A DNA stretch of 64,000 nucleotides. Source: Crocinitomicaceae bacterium. GTDB lineage: Bacteria; Bacteroidota; Bacteroidia; Flavobacteriales_D; Crocinitomicaceae. The notes beneath the pieces are model-generated. The model ran no database searches and was not told the origin of the DNA. It saw only the letters and a program-made list of their open reading frames with translations. Within the stretch, counting starts at the first letter, position 1. Every line of letters starts with the position of its first letter. Shown piece by piece: positions 11,401-22,732 of this stretch. The position numbers were made by a program, and so were the translations under genes. Location: the NCBI GenBank assembly GCA_029249445.1, contig JAQWHI010000003.1:1-64000 (forward strand). The letters run 5' to 3'.

Positions 11401-11582
11401 CTGACAAAATCATTCTTAAAAAAGAAGAAACAATTGTTGTGGATTTTAAAACTGGAATGCCAAAAAAATCTGATCAACAACAAATTTCAAACTACACCAC
11501 GGTTTTGTCTAAAATGGGCTTACCAAAAGTTTCTGGATACCTCTATTACTCTTTTGATCAAAGGTTAGAACAAGTCGTGTAA
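8463..11582 (+). CDS. UvrD/RecB-like helicase with C-terminal PD-(D/E)XK-type nuclease domain (AddA/RecB-like)
   Basis: Walker A NASAGSGKTYHLVKEY; VIAMTFTNKAALEMKER; LLDEFQDTSHLQW; VGDPKQSIYRFKNG; IMTIHKSKGLEFPVVILP; C-terminal RPDKIILKKEETIVVDFKTG. Confidence 0.9.
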   Translation: MSNSALYILNASAGSGKTYHLVKEYIKLLIQGKNSTSTFSGVIAMTFTNKAALEMKERIIAALYEISTNDTSNHKIQLLIQTLSKEIDASHQQVVSRSQNVLESILHQYEDFNVMTIDKFNLRLIKSFGLELDLPGEFEVIIDETELIEVVVDDLLGKLGDKEHKILSDLLLEYAKNNLNEGNKWNFRKNLVDFGAVLRNEKNNVAIEQLLELNLSTDTFKELIRVRKRIETNFEVLSKNVREKIDALDPKSLPGGKNTVNDIKALSSKSEFPIESALIKKRLAGNFDRSDHKTAIPEEMKNAITELNQFWESELYEFGALQLFMKNFFNMALLQYMAKALEAIKKEEQIVRISEFNRLISELIQGENAPYIYERLGVRFQHFLLDEFQDTSHLQWLNLVPLIHNSIGENLKNLIVGDPKQSIYRFKNGIAEQFIELPGIFNPEKNPKIEQKSAFFRQMGRVSELKNNWRSSPCIVKFNNAFFEELKTKMPSDSVDFYNSVHQNPMGEMNGRIEIHSKLMEKGQEINSEDLLPRIIEWIEECKSDGFKPSDICILGSVNKECNVWAIGLNNAGYRVVSADSLLIHSNLKVQLSIAYLKWRLRPSGETEKKRFAELYFRNNSKSYNDYKIYIKEKTSTSGKKYRYFDESSFLNDQFGGYSNFFFKFEDIYDLIQGFYKIIGFNELENPYLHHLAEITYEYGLKKGPNLKGFLEDYQRKKSKIAVQIPEAEDAIKIMTIHKSKGLEFPVVILPSLNFNLDIKSSFFVGIDDYLLYKKPTSSEVLKPLIDLHTKEKNQIITDKINLCYVAMTRPIERLYIQNDFDNLKFGGYFHSALKSTGLALNRNDVLSLVINDGNRSHKQQKVASTSLFEPKMVSNRLWFPDIAFQDNPALATNAFLSPEMQFGIQFHLMASRINSKHEIGSKIDDAVLMGEISTMNKEEITKGLLRLFENTEFQNLLNNSTKILNEQPILIDAKSTVRPDKIILKKEETIVVDFKTGMPKKSDQQQISNYTTVLSKMGLPKVSGYLYYSFDQRLEQVV

Positions 11583-11598
11583 GCTCAGTGGACATTAT

Positions 11599-13614
11599 CT
11601 AGCTTTCCTCGAAAGTGTCCTTAATGATTGTGTCATCTACAAGCTCAGGAAGCGTAACTTTCAACAGAGGCTCATCATGCATTGCTCGTTTAATTGCAAA
11701 AATGGCGCCTTCGTTTCTTGCCCAACTCCTTCGAGATATTCCGTTGGTAACATCCCAGTGCAACATCATTTTAAGTCTGCGCTCCGCATCAGGTGAACCA
11801 TCGAGTAGCATACCAAAACCACCATTAATCACTTCTCCCCAACCTACTCCACCTCCATTGTGAATGGAAATCCATGTTGCACCACGAAAACCATCTCCAA
11901 TAACATTCTGTATCGCCATATCAGCGGTAAATCGCGAACCATCATAAATATTTGAAGTTTCGCGATACGGCGAATCTGTCCCTGAGACATCATGGTGATC
12001 TCGACCAAGAATAACTGGACCAATCTTACCCGAATTTATTGCATCATTGAACGACTTGGCAATTTTCATTCGACCCTCGGTATCGGCATACAAAATTCGA
12101 GCCTGCGACCCGACAACTAAATTGTTCTCTTGGGCTCCTTTGATCCATTGGATATTATCTGCCATTTGTTGCTGAATCTCCTTAGGACTGCTTTTCATAA
12201 TCTCTTCCAATACTTCACATGCCAATTCATCAGTTTTTTGAAGGTCTTCGGGCTTACCTGAAGCACACACCCACCTGAAGGGTCCAAAACCATAATCAAA
12301 ACACATTGGTCCCATAATATCTTGAACGTAAGATGGATATTTAAAATCAATTCCATTATCCGCCATAATATCAGCTCCTGATCGAGATGCTTCAAGTAAG
12401 AATGCATTTCCATAATCAAAGAAATAAGTTCCTTTTGCAGTATGTTTGTTCACTGCGTCTGCATGCCTTCGGAGTGACTCTTTTACTTTGTCTTTAAAAA
12501 GGTCTGGATTGGATGCCATCATCTCGTTTGATGCTTCAAAAGACATCCCTACGGGATAATAGCCACCAGCCCATGGGTTGTGAAGTGAAGTTTGGTCTGA
12601 ACCCAAATCAATATGTATGTCTGAAGCATCGAACTTCTCCCATACTTCCACTATATTTCCAAGATAAGCAATTGAAATTGCCTCTTTGTTCTTTTGTGCC
12701 AAACGCACACGGTCCACAAGCACGTCGAGATCTTCAATAATATCATTTACCCAACCTTGCTCATGCCTAATTTTTGTGATTTTTGGATTTACTTCAGCAC
12801 ATACTGTAACGCACCCAGCAATCGTACCCGCTTTTGGCTGTGCACCACTCATGCCTCCGAGACCAGAGGTAACGAACAACGAACCCGAAGGAGATTTATT
12901 TATTTTTCGAAAACCATTCAATACTGTGATTGTTGTTCCGTGCACAATACCTTGCGGACCAATATACATGTAAGATCCTGCTGTCATTTGACCATATTGC
13001 GTGACACCAAGTGCATTGAATTTTTCCCAATCATCAGGTTTCGAATAATTTGGAATCATCATTCCATTCGTAACAACAACACGTGGTGCATCTTTATGTG
13101 AAGGATAAAGTCCCATGGGGTGACCTGAGTACATCACTAGCGTCTGTTCCTCGGTCATCTCAGCCAAATATTTCATAGCAAGTCGGTATTGAATCCAATT
13201 CTGAAAAACAGCTCCGTTCCCACCATAAGTGATTAATTCATGCGGATGCTGAGCAACAGCATAATCCAAATTATTCTGAATCATCAACATAATTGCTTTG
13301 GCCTGCTCACATTTTCCTGGATAGTCCGAGATTGGTCTCGCCTTCATGGTATATTCCGGGCGGTACCTGAGCATGTAAATACGTCCAAGATTCTTCAATT
13401 CAGATAAGAATTCTGGTGCCAATTCAGCATGTTGTTCCTTTGGAAAGTAACGCAGGGCATTACGAAGCGCTAATTTTTGCTCTTCATTCGTTAATATCTG
13501 CTTCCTTTTAGGTGCATGATTAATTCCACTTTCATGCAATAGTCTTGCGGGGATTTCCTCTGGAATTCCCTCTGAGATTTGATTTTGAAACGTTTTCAAA
13601 TTCATCCTGAACAA
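11599..13614 (-). CDS. hutU: Urocanate hydratase
   Basis: 671 aa; LVMYSGHPMGLYPSH, TSGLGGMSGAQPKAG, FGPFRWVCASG, SIHNGGGVGWGEVINGGFGM. Confidence 0.93.
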   Translation of the reverse strand: MFRMNLKTFQNQISEGIPEEIPARLLHESGINHAPKRKQILTNEEQKLALRNALRYFPKEQHAELAPEFLSELKNLGRIYMLRYRPEYTMKARPISDYPGKCEQAKAIMLMIQNNLDYAVAQHPHELITYGGNGAVFQNWIQYRLAMKYLAEMTEEQTLVMYSGHPMGLYPSHKDAPRVVVTNGMMIPNYSKPDDWEKFNALGVTQYGQMTAGSYMYIGPQGIVHGTTITVLNGFRKINKSPSGSLFVTSGLGGMSGAQPKAGTIAGCVTVCAEVNPKITKIRHEQGWVNDIIEDLDVLVDRVRLAQKNKEAISIAYLGNIVEVWEKFDASDIHIDLGSDQTSLHNPWAGGYYPVGMSFEASNEMMASNPDLFKDKVKESLRRHADAVNKHTAKGTYFFDYGNAFLLEASRSGADIMADNGIDFKYPSYVQDIMGPMCFDYGFGPFRWVCASGKPEDLQKTDELACEVLEEIMKSSPKEIQQQMADNIQWIKGAQENNLVVGSQARILYADTEGRMKIAKSFNDAINSGKIGPVILGRDHHDVSGTDSPYRETSNIYDGSRFTADMAIQNVIGDGFRGATWISIHNGGGVGWGEVINGGFGMLLDGSPDAERRLKMMLHWDVTNGISRRSWARNEGAIFAIKRAMHDEPLLKVTLPELVDDTIIKDTFEES

Positions 13615-13776
13615 ATTTTAGAACAAATTTAACAAGTTCCGCCTGAAAGACGAATAATTTAACTCTTGTTGTTTTTTTCTATGCAAAAATTAAAAGTTAC
13701 CCGTCCTTTTCCATAAATGGACACCATATTTTCTTAATACGACATACAATAGGAAATTGAGAAAATTGAAACTATT

Positions 13777-14181
13777 CTACATAATTACAACCGACTTTGA
13801 TAGCCCGCCAAAAATTCCCAAACCATTATTTATGTTTGAATGAATTAACACTGGCTCCGAAAAAGGATTGTCTTTTGTATCTGACATCTTTTCAATTGAA
13901 ACGAGGTACTTGAAAAAATCAGCAGAGCAGGTATAAAGTTCAAAATGATATTCTTCAGAAAAAGCTTGATTGACAGTAAACTTCAAGGTCAATGACTTGG
14001 ATTCTCCATTGAATGAAGCATTTGTGACAAATCCTGATATTGTACGCTGGCTTTGAGCACTAGACACTTTCACAACAAGGAAGAGTACAGAAAAAAGTAG
14101 CAATTGAACGACTTTTATCATTTTAGAGGGTTTCGTTAATAAAAAGTAACCGATCGAGTCGGAAGTTTGAAAGTACGACAA
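13777..14181 (-). CDS. Short secreted protein resembling the C-terminus of DUF4249 lipoproteins (likely start MIKVVQLLL)
   Basis: Signal peptide FSVLFLVVKVSSAQ; C-terminal NPFSEPVLIHSNINNGLGIFGGLS resembles the DUF4249 C-terminal signature. Confidence 0.55.
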   Translation of the reverse strand: MSYFQTSDSIGYFLLTKPSKMIKVVQLLLFSVLFLVVKVSSAQSQRTISGFVTNASFNGESKSLTLKFTVNQAFSEEYHFELYTCSADFFKYLVSIEKMSDTKDNPFSEPVLIHSNINNGLGIFGGLSKSVVIM

Positions 14182-14198
14182 TATTGATAGAAATACAA

Positions 14199-14230
14199 AA
14201 AACCTACTTCCGCATAGCGAAAGTAGGTTT
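14199..14230 (-). terminator. Rho-independent terminator after the gliding-domain gene
   Basis: AAACCTACTT...AAGTAGGTTT stem followed by a T-run on the minus strand. Confidence 0.65.
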
Positions 14231-14248
14231 CCATTATCTAAATTCTTG

Positions 14249-16849
14249 TTACTTAATCAAATTAATATGTCCATTGTATTCGTACTTGTTATCATTTAAA
14301 ACATCTGTTGCACGAATAATCCACTGATAGGTACCTTGCTGAAGAGGTTTTCCATCATAAGTTCCATACCATAGGGCATCAATATCATGACTCTCCCAAA
14401 TCACTTCTCCCCAGCGATTAAAAATCAATAACTCGAAGTCAAAAATATCTATACCCTCCATATATACTCTCCAACCTTGATTAAACTCGTCTCCATCAGG
14501 AGTAAATGTATTTGGAGCATAAAGGAGCACTTCTGGAAATACAATCAATTCATAATCCATCGTATCTGTACAGCCCAATTCAGATGTCGTAATTAATTGT
14601 ACATCATATGAACCTGTTTCTCCATCGGGAAAAGCGACTTTGACATTCGTTTGAGTTGAAGTGGCAGGAACCCCCTGCTCAAAAGACCATTGATAGCTAT
14701 ACCCATCGGATGAATAATTTGTAAATAACACATCCGTATTAAACATTAATACCGGATTCGCCGTATGCCTAAAATCAGCAATTGGTTTTGGTCGCACATC
14801 AAGCGCATCGTCGAAAGTCAATGAATCAACACACCCAAAATAAGATGTAACAATCATCTGCAAGTCGTATTGACCCGCCCACATTTCATTGGTCGTAATT
14901 GTATCTTGGTTCAAGTATTGTTGATTGGGTTCAACCCACCAATAGTTGAATTGACTCATTGAGGGGTCGGTCGTATTAACAATGTGAAATATTGCAGGCT
15001 CACATTGATCTGGATCCAACACTTCATATTGAGGAACAGGTAAAGGTGCAACAATGATGTTTGTCTCTAGCACCAGTGGCGTAGATTCACATTGATCTGT
15101 TATTATAACCGTATATGTAGTTGTTTGACCAGGTGCAACATTAATTGTTTGAACGGCTAGTCCATTCTGCGTTGCTCCATTGCTCCATACAAAATCATAA
15201 GGTTGACCCAAACCACCTTGGACTGTTGCAGTTATATCCGCTGAATATGTCGGACAGACAGTATCCCATGCAGTAATTGTTCCTGTTAATTCGGGCAATA
15301 CAGTAATGTCTATTGATGCAGGAACGGAGAGACAACCATTTTCATTCTCGGCATAAACGGTATATGTTGAACTAACCAATGGATTTACAGTTTGTGAGGC
15401 ACTGAGGTCTGATGTATGATCCCAGTGGAAATCAAAGGAATTTCCTCCTCCTCCAGTAGCAAGCATAACTGAAGTTCCATTTTGACAAATAGTTTCGTCC
15501 GGCGAAACAGCAATCGTTACTGTAGGAGGATCAATAACATCAACATCAAAACATTTTTCGCATCCCATCGCAGAACGGCTGCATACAGTATGTGTACCTG
15601 CCAAAAATACAACTTCAAAAGAATCCGCCACCCATGTAACACCTCCATTAAAACTATACTCAACGGCCCCTGGACTGTCAATATGAATTTGACCGTCAGC
15701 AAAACCAGCACATGTTGGAGAGACTGCAGATGCAGTGATTGAGATATCTGAAATGGTAACTTCAACAGTATCGTAAACGTCTCCACAAATCGCATTTCCT
15801 TCACGCAAAATAAACTGATATGTTCCCGTCTGGTTTACCGATACCATGGGATCTTCCACCATGAAACTTGGCGCGTAATTTACAACCGGTGCAGGCACTA
15901 TTGCACTTGCATCTGTTTGCCACAAAATTGTATTCGCAGGATCGGAAACCGCACCGTCCAAGTGAATTGGAGTTCCAAGACATAGATTTGTATCAATTCC
16001 TGCAACAGGTGTAGGTATCAATTCTACATTTATTGTGAACTCAATTGTATCGACAATAGCACCTTGATCCCACATTTGAACTTGGTAATCTGTTGTTACA
16101 GGAGGGCTAACAGAAACACCAGTAATGCCTGTTGTGTTTGATACATTTGTTGTGACAAGCCAATTTGCAGTTGCACTGACCCATCCCGAACTCAGAATTA
16201 GATCTACAATTGCAGTATCTCCTTCACATATTGTCTGATCAGGAGTGCCTCCTGAGCATCCAATATTCGCACCTGTTTGCGGAAAAGTTAAATTCACATT
16301 TCCTACTTGTGAACTGTAATTTGAAAACATTAAAATATATGCTGTACCGGCAACAACAGGGATAGCTGGTTGAAAGTTGCCAGCGACTCCACCGGGCGGA
16401 GGCCCGCCCTGCGACATTCCTGTATACCCAGCTGAACTGGCATTCCAGTTGCAAGCTGCAGGAGCAACTAAATTATTTGCGATATCAGAACAACCTGTTA
16501 CCGGATCGTAAGGCCACAATTCCCAATCAAAAAAGCCCGCTCCTCCAGGCGCTCCAATCTCAAATTCAAGAAATCCATTAGATGTAACATTGAGTACAAA
16601 CCAATTTGGATTCAGTTCACCTGAAAACAAACAACCTGTATTAATTCCAGCTGGATTTACATTTGGATTAGAAAAACTACCTATTGGCGGAACCACAGGC
16701 TGGGGGCTTGCGCCTACAGAAAGTGGAAAAGGAACCGGTAAGTTATTACAAATATTTTGAGCTTGATTGCATGAGTTTGATACAACTCCTTGAGCTGAAA
16801 CACCAACAACAGAGCAAAACACAACAATAATCGATACTATAAACTTCAT
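14249..16849 (-). CDS. Large secreted protein with gliding motility-associated C-terminal domain (T9SS type B sorting)
   Basis: 866 aa; signal peptide; PKD/Ig-like repeats; C-terminal PNTFTPDGDEFNQGWRVYMEGIDIFDFELLIFNRWGEVIWES...YDGKPLQQGTYQWIIRATD. Confidence 0.88.
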   Translation of the reverse strand: MKFIVSIIVVFCSVVGVSAQGVVSNSCNQAQNICNNLPVPFPLSVGASPQPVVPPIGSFSNPNVNPAGINTGCLFSGELNPNWFVLNVTSNGFLEFEIGAPGGAGFFDWELWPYDPVTGCSDIANNLVAPAACNWNASSAGYTGMSQGGPPPGGVAGNFQPAIPVVAGTAYILMFSNYSSQVGNVNLTFPQTGANIGCSGGTPDQTICEGDTAIVDLILSSGWVSATANWLVTTNVSNTTGITGVSVSPPVTTDYQVQMWDQGAIVDTIEFTINVELIPTPVAGIDTNLCLGTPIHLDGAVSDPANTILWQTDASAIVPAPVVNYAPSFMVEDPMVSVNQTGTYQFILREGNAICGDVYDTVEVTISDISITASAVSPTCAGFADGQIHIDSPGAVEYSFNGGVTWVADSFEVVFLAGTHTVCSRSAMGCEKCFDVDVIDPPTVTIAVSPDETICQNGTSVMLATGGGGNSFDFHWDHTSDLSASQTVNPLVSSTYTVYAENENGCLSVPASIDITVLPELTGTITAWDTVCPTYSADITATVQGGLGQPYDFVWSNGATQNGLAVQTINVAPGQTTTYTVIITDQCESTPLVLETNIIVAPLPVPQYEVLDPDQCEPAIFHIVNTTDPSMSQFNYWWVEPNQQYLNQDTITTNEMWAGQYDLQMIVTSYFGCVDSLTFDDALDVRPKPIADFRHTANPVLMFNTDVLFTNYSSDGYSYQWSFEQGVPATSTQTNVKVAFPDGETGSYDVQLITTSELGCTDTMDYELIVFPEVLLYAPNTFTPDGDEFNQGWRVYMEGIDIFDFELLIFNRWGEVIWESHDIDALWYGTYDGKPLQQGTYQWIIRATDVLNDNKYEYNGHINLIK

Positions 16850-16854
16850 AATTA

Positions 16855-17259
16855 TTAATTGTTACAGTTGGTGAAAGGATAAGGGTCCATTTTATCAATG
16901 CCATATACGCCAATCTGAACACAATGGATTGTAGCTGAATATTTTCCAAACCATGAGGTGAAATCTGCCTCAGAGAGATTCGAAATTCCCGTGGTAATTA
17001 ATAGAGCACGCTGCGTATGCATATCAAAGCGCACCATTTCAATCTCAGGGTGAGTATTATAAAATTCAACAGTCAATTCATCTAAAATCGATTGACTCGG
17101 TATTGAGAACATACACTGAGCAAACAAACGTGTATCTGATGGGCTCTGCACTGCAATCTCATTTTGAGCTCGAGAACTAAAAATAAAGCATAGCATTGCA
17201 ATTGGCAAAATAAGTTTCATAGTGTAGATTGGATGTTTTGTTAATATCAAGACGCACAA
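16855..17259 (-). CDS. Small secreted hypothetical protein (likely start MKLILPIAML)
   Basis: Signal peptide MKLILPIAMLCFIFSSRAQ; ends 5 nt before the large T9SS protein, so probably co-transcribed. Confidence 0.55.
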   Translation of the reverse strand: MCVLILTKHPIYTMKLILPIAMLCFIFSSRAQNEIAVQSPSDTRLFAQCMFSIPSQSILDELTVEFYNTHPEIEMVRFDMHTQRALLITTGISNLSEADFTSWFGKYSATIHCVQIGVYGIDKMDPYPFTNCNN

Positions 17260-17358
17260 CTAATTTGTTCAGTTGCCTTCTTAACTACAATATAAATTTA
17301 ATTCAATGAACTTAGAAAAGCTACAACTCGTTCAATCTTTAACTGAAGGTACCGTATC

Positions 17359-18645
<1,287 letters not shown>

Positions 18646-19749
18646 CTATTTATTTTTCAAATTATCAACGAATTGATCAAACAAATACCTCGAATCGTGA
18701 GGTCCAGCAGATGCCTCAGGATGGTATTGGACTGAGAACACATCTTTACCTACCAATTCAATACCTGCGACTGTGTCGTCGTTTAAGTGTTTGTGTGTAA
18801 TATTAACTTTGTCATTATTCTCGGTACTCTCACGTGAAATAACGAAACCGTGATTCTGAGATGTAATTTCTCCTTTTCCTGTCTTTAAATTTTTAATCGG
18901 ATGATTAATTCCCCGATGGCCATTAAACATCTTTTCAGTTAATAGCCCTTGACTCAAACCTAATATTTGATGTCCCAAACATATCCCGAATACAGGCTTA
19001 TTTTGATTTACTATGTCTTTGACTAAATTTATTGATGAAGGCATTGCAGATGGGTCTCCCGGACCATTAGAAAGCATATATCCATCAGGATTGAACGAGT
19101 TTAAGTCTTCGATCGTCGAATCCAAAGGGAATACCTTAACGTGGCATCCGCGATCTACAAGACAGGTTACAATACTCTTTTTGACTCCGAAGTCAATCAA
19201 AGATACTTTGAACTCAGGATTTTCTGGTTTCATCTCGTAGGCTTGTTTTGTTGCCACTTTAGAAGACAATTCCAAACCTTCCATAGATGGAACCTCAGCC
19301 AATTGCCGTTTTAGTTCATCAATATCCGTTGTTTCTGATGAAATAATACAATTCATTGCTCCTTTACTACGAATATGTCTTACCAAGGCGCGCGTATCAA
19401 CATCAGCGATCCCTACCTTGTTGTCATCAATCATGTAATCATTCAATGACTTTAGACCTGAAGGTCTTGAGTATCCGTCAGAAAACTTTTTAATAATCAT
19501 TCCGGCCACCTTCATTCCTTTCGATTCCACCTCCTCTGAATGGACGCCGTAATTGCCAATGTGCGCAGATGTCATACAAAGAATTTGACCATAATAAGAG
19601 GGATCAGTAAAAACTTCTTGATAACCAGTCATTCCAGTGTTAAATGCGATTTCCCCTGTTGTGGTTCCAATTTTCCCAATTGCGACCCCGTTGAAAACGG
19701 TACCATCTTGTAGTAATAAAACCGACGTCTTCTTGTCTTCCATGATCAA
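18646..19749 (-). CDS. carA: Carbamoyl-phosphate synthase small subunit
   Basis: 367 aa; GEIAFNTGMTGYQEVFTDPSY; class I amidotransferase motif PVFGICLGHQILGLS; QYHPEASAGPHDSRYLF. Confidence 0.97.
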   Translation of the reverse strand: MIMEDKKTSVLLLQDGTVFNGVAIGKIGTTTGEIAFNTGMTGYQEVFTDPSYYGQILCMTSAHIGNYGVHSEEVESKGMKVAGMIIKKFSDGYSRPSGLKSLNDYMIDDNKVGIADVDTRALVRHIRSKGAMNCIISSETTDIDELKRQLAEVPSMEGLELSSKVATKQAYEMKPENPEFKVSLIDFGVKKSIVTCLVDRGCHVKVFPLDSTIEDLNSFNPDGYMLSNGPGDPSAMPSSINLVKDIVNQNKPVFGICLGHQILGLSQGLLTEKMFNGHRGINHPIKNLKTGKGEITSQNHGFVISRESTENNDKVNITHKHLNDDTVAGIELVGKDVFSVQYHPEASAGPHDSRYLFDQFVDNLKNK

Positions 19750-19811
19750 AAAAATTTGTACAAAGTTAGGGATTCAGTTCGGAAAAATCACTCAAAGTTA
19801 TCCACAAAAAA

Positions 19812-19833
19812 AGGGCGATGTAAACATCGCCCT
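19812..19833 (-). terminator. Rho-independent terminator downstream of rplQ
   Basis: AGGGCGATG-TAAA-CATCGCCCT perfect stem; minus-strand T-run from the + strand poly-A at 19806-19812. Confidence 0.8.
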
Positions 19834-19866
19834 GAATCATTTGTTTTGAATACAATCAAAAGAAGC

Positions 19867-20478
19867 TTATTTTTCCTCTTCTGCCTTATCCCCTTTTTCC
19901 TCAACATCGTCTGTCTTTGGAGCTTCTTCGGTTGCAGTTTCAGGAGTTGTTTCTTCAACAACTTCAGTTTCCTCTACAACTTCAGATTCCTCAACAACTT
20001 CTACGGCTTCAATACCTTCCGTTTCAACTACCTCATCGGAGGTTGCTTCTGTTGCTTGTGCAGATCCACCTCTACGTGAACGACGCGTATTTTTCTTCTT
20101 CGCTTCATTCGAGTACAACTCATTGAAGTCTACTAACTCGATCATACACATTTCCGCATTATCACCTAACCGGTACCCGGTACGAATAATACGTGTATAT
20201 CCTCCTGGTCGATTTGCAATTTTTGGGGCAATTTCTCTGAACAATTCAGCAACAGCTCCTTTTTGCTGTAAGTATCTAAAAACAACTCTTCTTGAATGAG
20301 TTGAATCTGTTTTTGATTTCGTCAAAATTGGCTCAACATATACCCTCAAAGCTTTTGCTTTTGCAACTGTTGTATTAATTCTTTTGTGCTCGATCAGAGA
20401 GCATGCCATATTCGAAAGCATTGCCTTTCTATGGGCTGTCTTCCTTCCTAAGTGATTGAATTTTTTTCCGTGTCTCAT
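19867..20478 (-). CDS. rplQ: 50S ribosomal protein L17 with long acidic C-terminal extension
   Basis: [34 protein letters not shown]; ~75-aa Glu/Val/Thr-rich tail. Confidence 0.97.
   Translation of the reverse strand: MRHGKKFNHLGRKTAHRKAMLSNMACSLIEHKRINTTVAKAKALRVYVEPILTKSKTDSTHSRRVVFRYLQQKGAVAELFREIAPKIANRPGGYTRIIRTGYRLGDNAEMCMIELVDFNELYSNEAKKKNTRRSRRGGSAQATEATSDEVVETEGIEAVEVVEESEVVEETEVVEETTPETATEEAPKTDDVEEKGDKAEEEK
19951..20004 (-). repeat. Three 18-nt tandem units in the rplQ tail (EVVEE[S/T] x3)
   Basis: ttcttcaacaacttcagt / ttcctctacaacttcaga / ttcctcaacaacttctac on the + strand. Confidence 0.6.
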
Positions 20479-20573
20479 AACTTAAATTTCGTAAGTAACG
20501 GTTAACTAACCTCTGTTGTGTGCATCGCTACAGATTAGTCACCTATTACGCCATTTTTAAAATTTGTGCGATA

Positions 20574-21566
20574 CTATTCTTTATCTAATTTGTATTTCGA
20601 AACATTCATTCCAAACGAAAGGCCTTTATTATCGACTAGGTCTTCCAATTCGGTCAATGACTTTTTACCAAAGTTTCTGAACTTTAATAAATCATTCTTG
20701 TTATATGATACTAAATCACCAAGCGTTTCTACGTCAGCAGCTTTCAGACAGTTCAACGCACGAACAGATAAATCCATATCAACCAACTTTGTTTTCAAAA
20801 GTTGACGCATGTGTAATGAAGTTTCATCGAATTCTTCTGTTTCAGCTTTTACTTCGCTATCCAATGTGATACGCTCATCAGAGAAAAGCATGAAGTGATG
20901 AATCAAAATTTTCGCTGCTTCTTTTAGTGCATCTTTGGGATGAATAGATCCATCAGTAACAATGTTGAAAACCAATTTTTCATAATCTGTTTTTTGCTCA
21001 ACACGAAAATTTTCAACTGCGTATTGAACATTTTTGATTGGTGTAAAAATGGAGTCGACGAATATCGTTCCAAAAGGAGCATTTCCATCTTTATTCTCTT
21101 CAGCTGGATAATAACCACGACCCTTAATAATCGTAAGTTCCATTTCCAACTTCACAGATGGTTCCATATTACAGATTACTAAATCAGGATTTAATACTTG
21201 AAATGCTGACGTGAATTTGCCAATGTCACCCGCTGTCAATTTATCTTGACCTGCTATAGAGACAACAACTGTCTCACTATCTGTTCCTTCAATTTGTTGT
21301 TTGAAACGTACTTGTTTCAAGTTCAAAATTATCTCAGTAACATCTTCTACAATTCCTTTGATTGTAGAGAATTCATGATCTGCACCTTCGATACGAACCG
21401 ATGAAATCGCAAAACCTTCCAATGAAGATAAAAGGATTCGTCTTAATGCGTTACCAACGGTAATACCATAACCTGGCTCCAAAGGACGGAATTCAAACTG
21501 TCCCTCGTGCTCATCGGCTTGGTTCATTATTACTTTGTCCGGTTTTTGAAAATCTAAAATTGCCAT
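20574..21566 (-). CDS. rpoA: DNA-directed RNA polymerase subunit alpha
   Basis: 330 aa; [28 protein letters not shown]; alpha-[45 protein letters not shown]. Confidence 0.98.
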   Translation of the reverse strand: MAILDFQKPDKVIMNQADEHEGQFEFRPLEPGYGITVGNALRRILLSSLEGFAISSVRIEGADHEFSTIKGIVEDVTEIILNLKQVRFKQQIEGTDSETVVVSIAGQDKLTAGDIGKFTSAFQVLNPDLVICNMEPSVKLEMELTIIKGRGYYPAEENKDGNAPFGTIFVDSIFTPIKNVQYAVENFRVEQKTDYEKLVFNIVTDGSIHPKDALKEAAKILIHHFMLFSDERITLDSEVKAETEEFDETSLHMRQLLKTKLVDMDLSVRALNCLKAADVETLGDLVSYNKNDLLKFRNFGKKSLTELEDLVDNKGLSFGMNVSKYKLDKE

Positions 21567-21663
21567 TTGTTTTTCTTCTTTTTAATTGTTCCTTGGTTGC
21601 GCGGTTTGAAAATGTGAAGAATTTTAATCAAACCCTTTGGCCAAGAACCAATATGGTTAATTA

Positions 21664-22269
21664 TTATTTAGAGTATAATTCGACGATTAGTTGCTCCTTG
21701 ATATTTTCAGGAATCATTTCACGAGTAGGAACACCTACTACTTTACCTGCCAATTGAGAAGGATTCCAGTCAAGCCAATCAAAACTAGTTGTTTTTGCAG
21801 CCAATGAATTGGAAATTGCTTCCAATGATTTTGACTTCTCACGAACACCAACAACATCACCTACTTTTAAAGCATAGGATGGTACGTTCACAACACTACC
21901 ATTTACAGTAATGTGTTTGTGTGAAACAAACTGACGCGCAGCTCTTCTCGTTGGAGCAATACCTAATCGGTAAACGGTATTGTCTAGACGACCCTCACAC
22001 AATTGCAAAAGAACTTCACCAGTAATCCCTTTCATACGCGATGCCTTCTCAAATAAATTTGAGAATTGACGCTCAAGAATACCATAAGTATACTTTGCTT
22101 TTTGCTTTTCGCTTAACTGAATTGCGTATTCAGACTGCTTACCTCTACGTTTATTTGGACCATGTTGTCCTGGACCGTAGCTTCTTCTATCCAACGCTTT
22201 GTCCGGGCCAAAGATTGGATCTTTGAAACGACGCGCGATTTTTGATTTTGGACCTGTATATCTTGCCAT
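21664..22269 (-). CDS. rpsD: 30S ribosomal protein S4
   Basis: [15 protein letters not shown]...GPGQHG...[27 protein letters not shown]. Confidence 0.98.
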   Translation of the reverse strand: MARYTGPKSKIARRFKDPIFGPDKALDRRSYGPGQHGPNKRRGKQSEYAIQLSEKQKAKYTYGILERQFSNLFEKASRMKGITGEVLLQLCEGRLDNTVYRLGIAPTRRAARQFVSHKHITVNGSVVNVPSYALKVGDVVGVREKSKSLEAISNSLAAKTTSFDWLDWNPSQLAGKVVGVPTREMIPENIKEQLIVELYSK

Positions 22270-22345
22270 TTTACTTTGTATTAAGGGAGACTATGAATTA
22301 AGGCTTCTCCTCCGATAGTCTTAATTCCCTTGTTATATTAAAATT

Positions 22346-22732
22346 TTAAACTCTTCTTCGTTTTGGTGGTCTACATCCGTTGTGTGGCATTGGAGTAACA
22401 TCAATTATTTCAGTTACTTCAATTCCTGCATTGTGCAACGATCTGATTGCTGACTCACGACCATTTCCTGGACCTTTGACGTAAACTTTTACTTTACGTA
22501 ATCCATTCTCGTGTGCTTCTTTTGCTGCATCCTCTGCTGCAACTTGCGCAGCGTATGGCGTATTTTTCTTTGAACCTCTAAATCCCATTTTTCCCGCTGA
22601 CGACCATGAGATAACCTGACCAGCGTTATTTGTCAATGAGATAATTACATTGTTAAAAGTCGCTTGAATGTGCGCTTGACCCAATGCCTCTACTTTGACG
22701 TTCTTTTTCTTTTTTTGATTTGACTTTGCCAT
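22346..22732 (-). CDS. rpsK: 30S ribosomal protein S11
   Basis: [57 protein letters not shown]. Confidence 0.98.
   Translation of the reverse strand: MAKSNQKKKKNVKVEALGQAHIQATFNNVIISLTNNAGQVISWSSAGKMGFRGSKKNTPYAAQVAAEDAAKEAHENGLRKVKVYVKGPGNGRESAIRSLHNAGIEVTEIIDVTPMPHNGCRPPKRRRV

Noticed and set aside
12195-12419. 74-aa same-strand ORF inside hutU
   Set aside because: Alternative frame of hutU; no ribosome-binding context.
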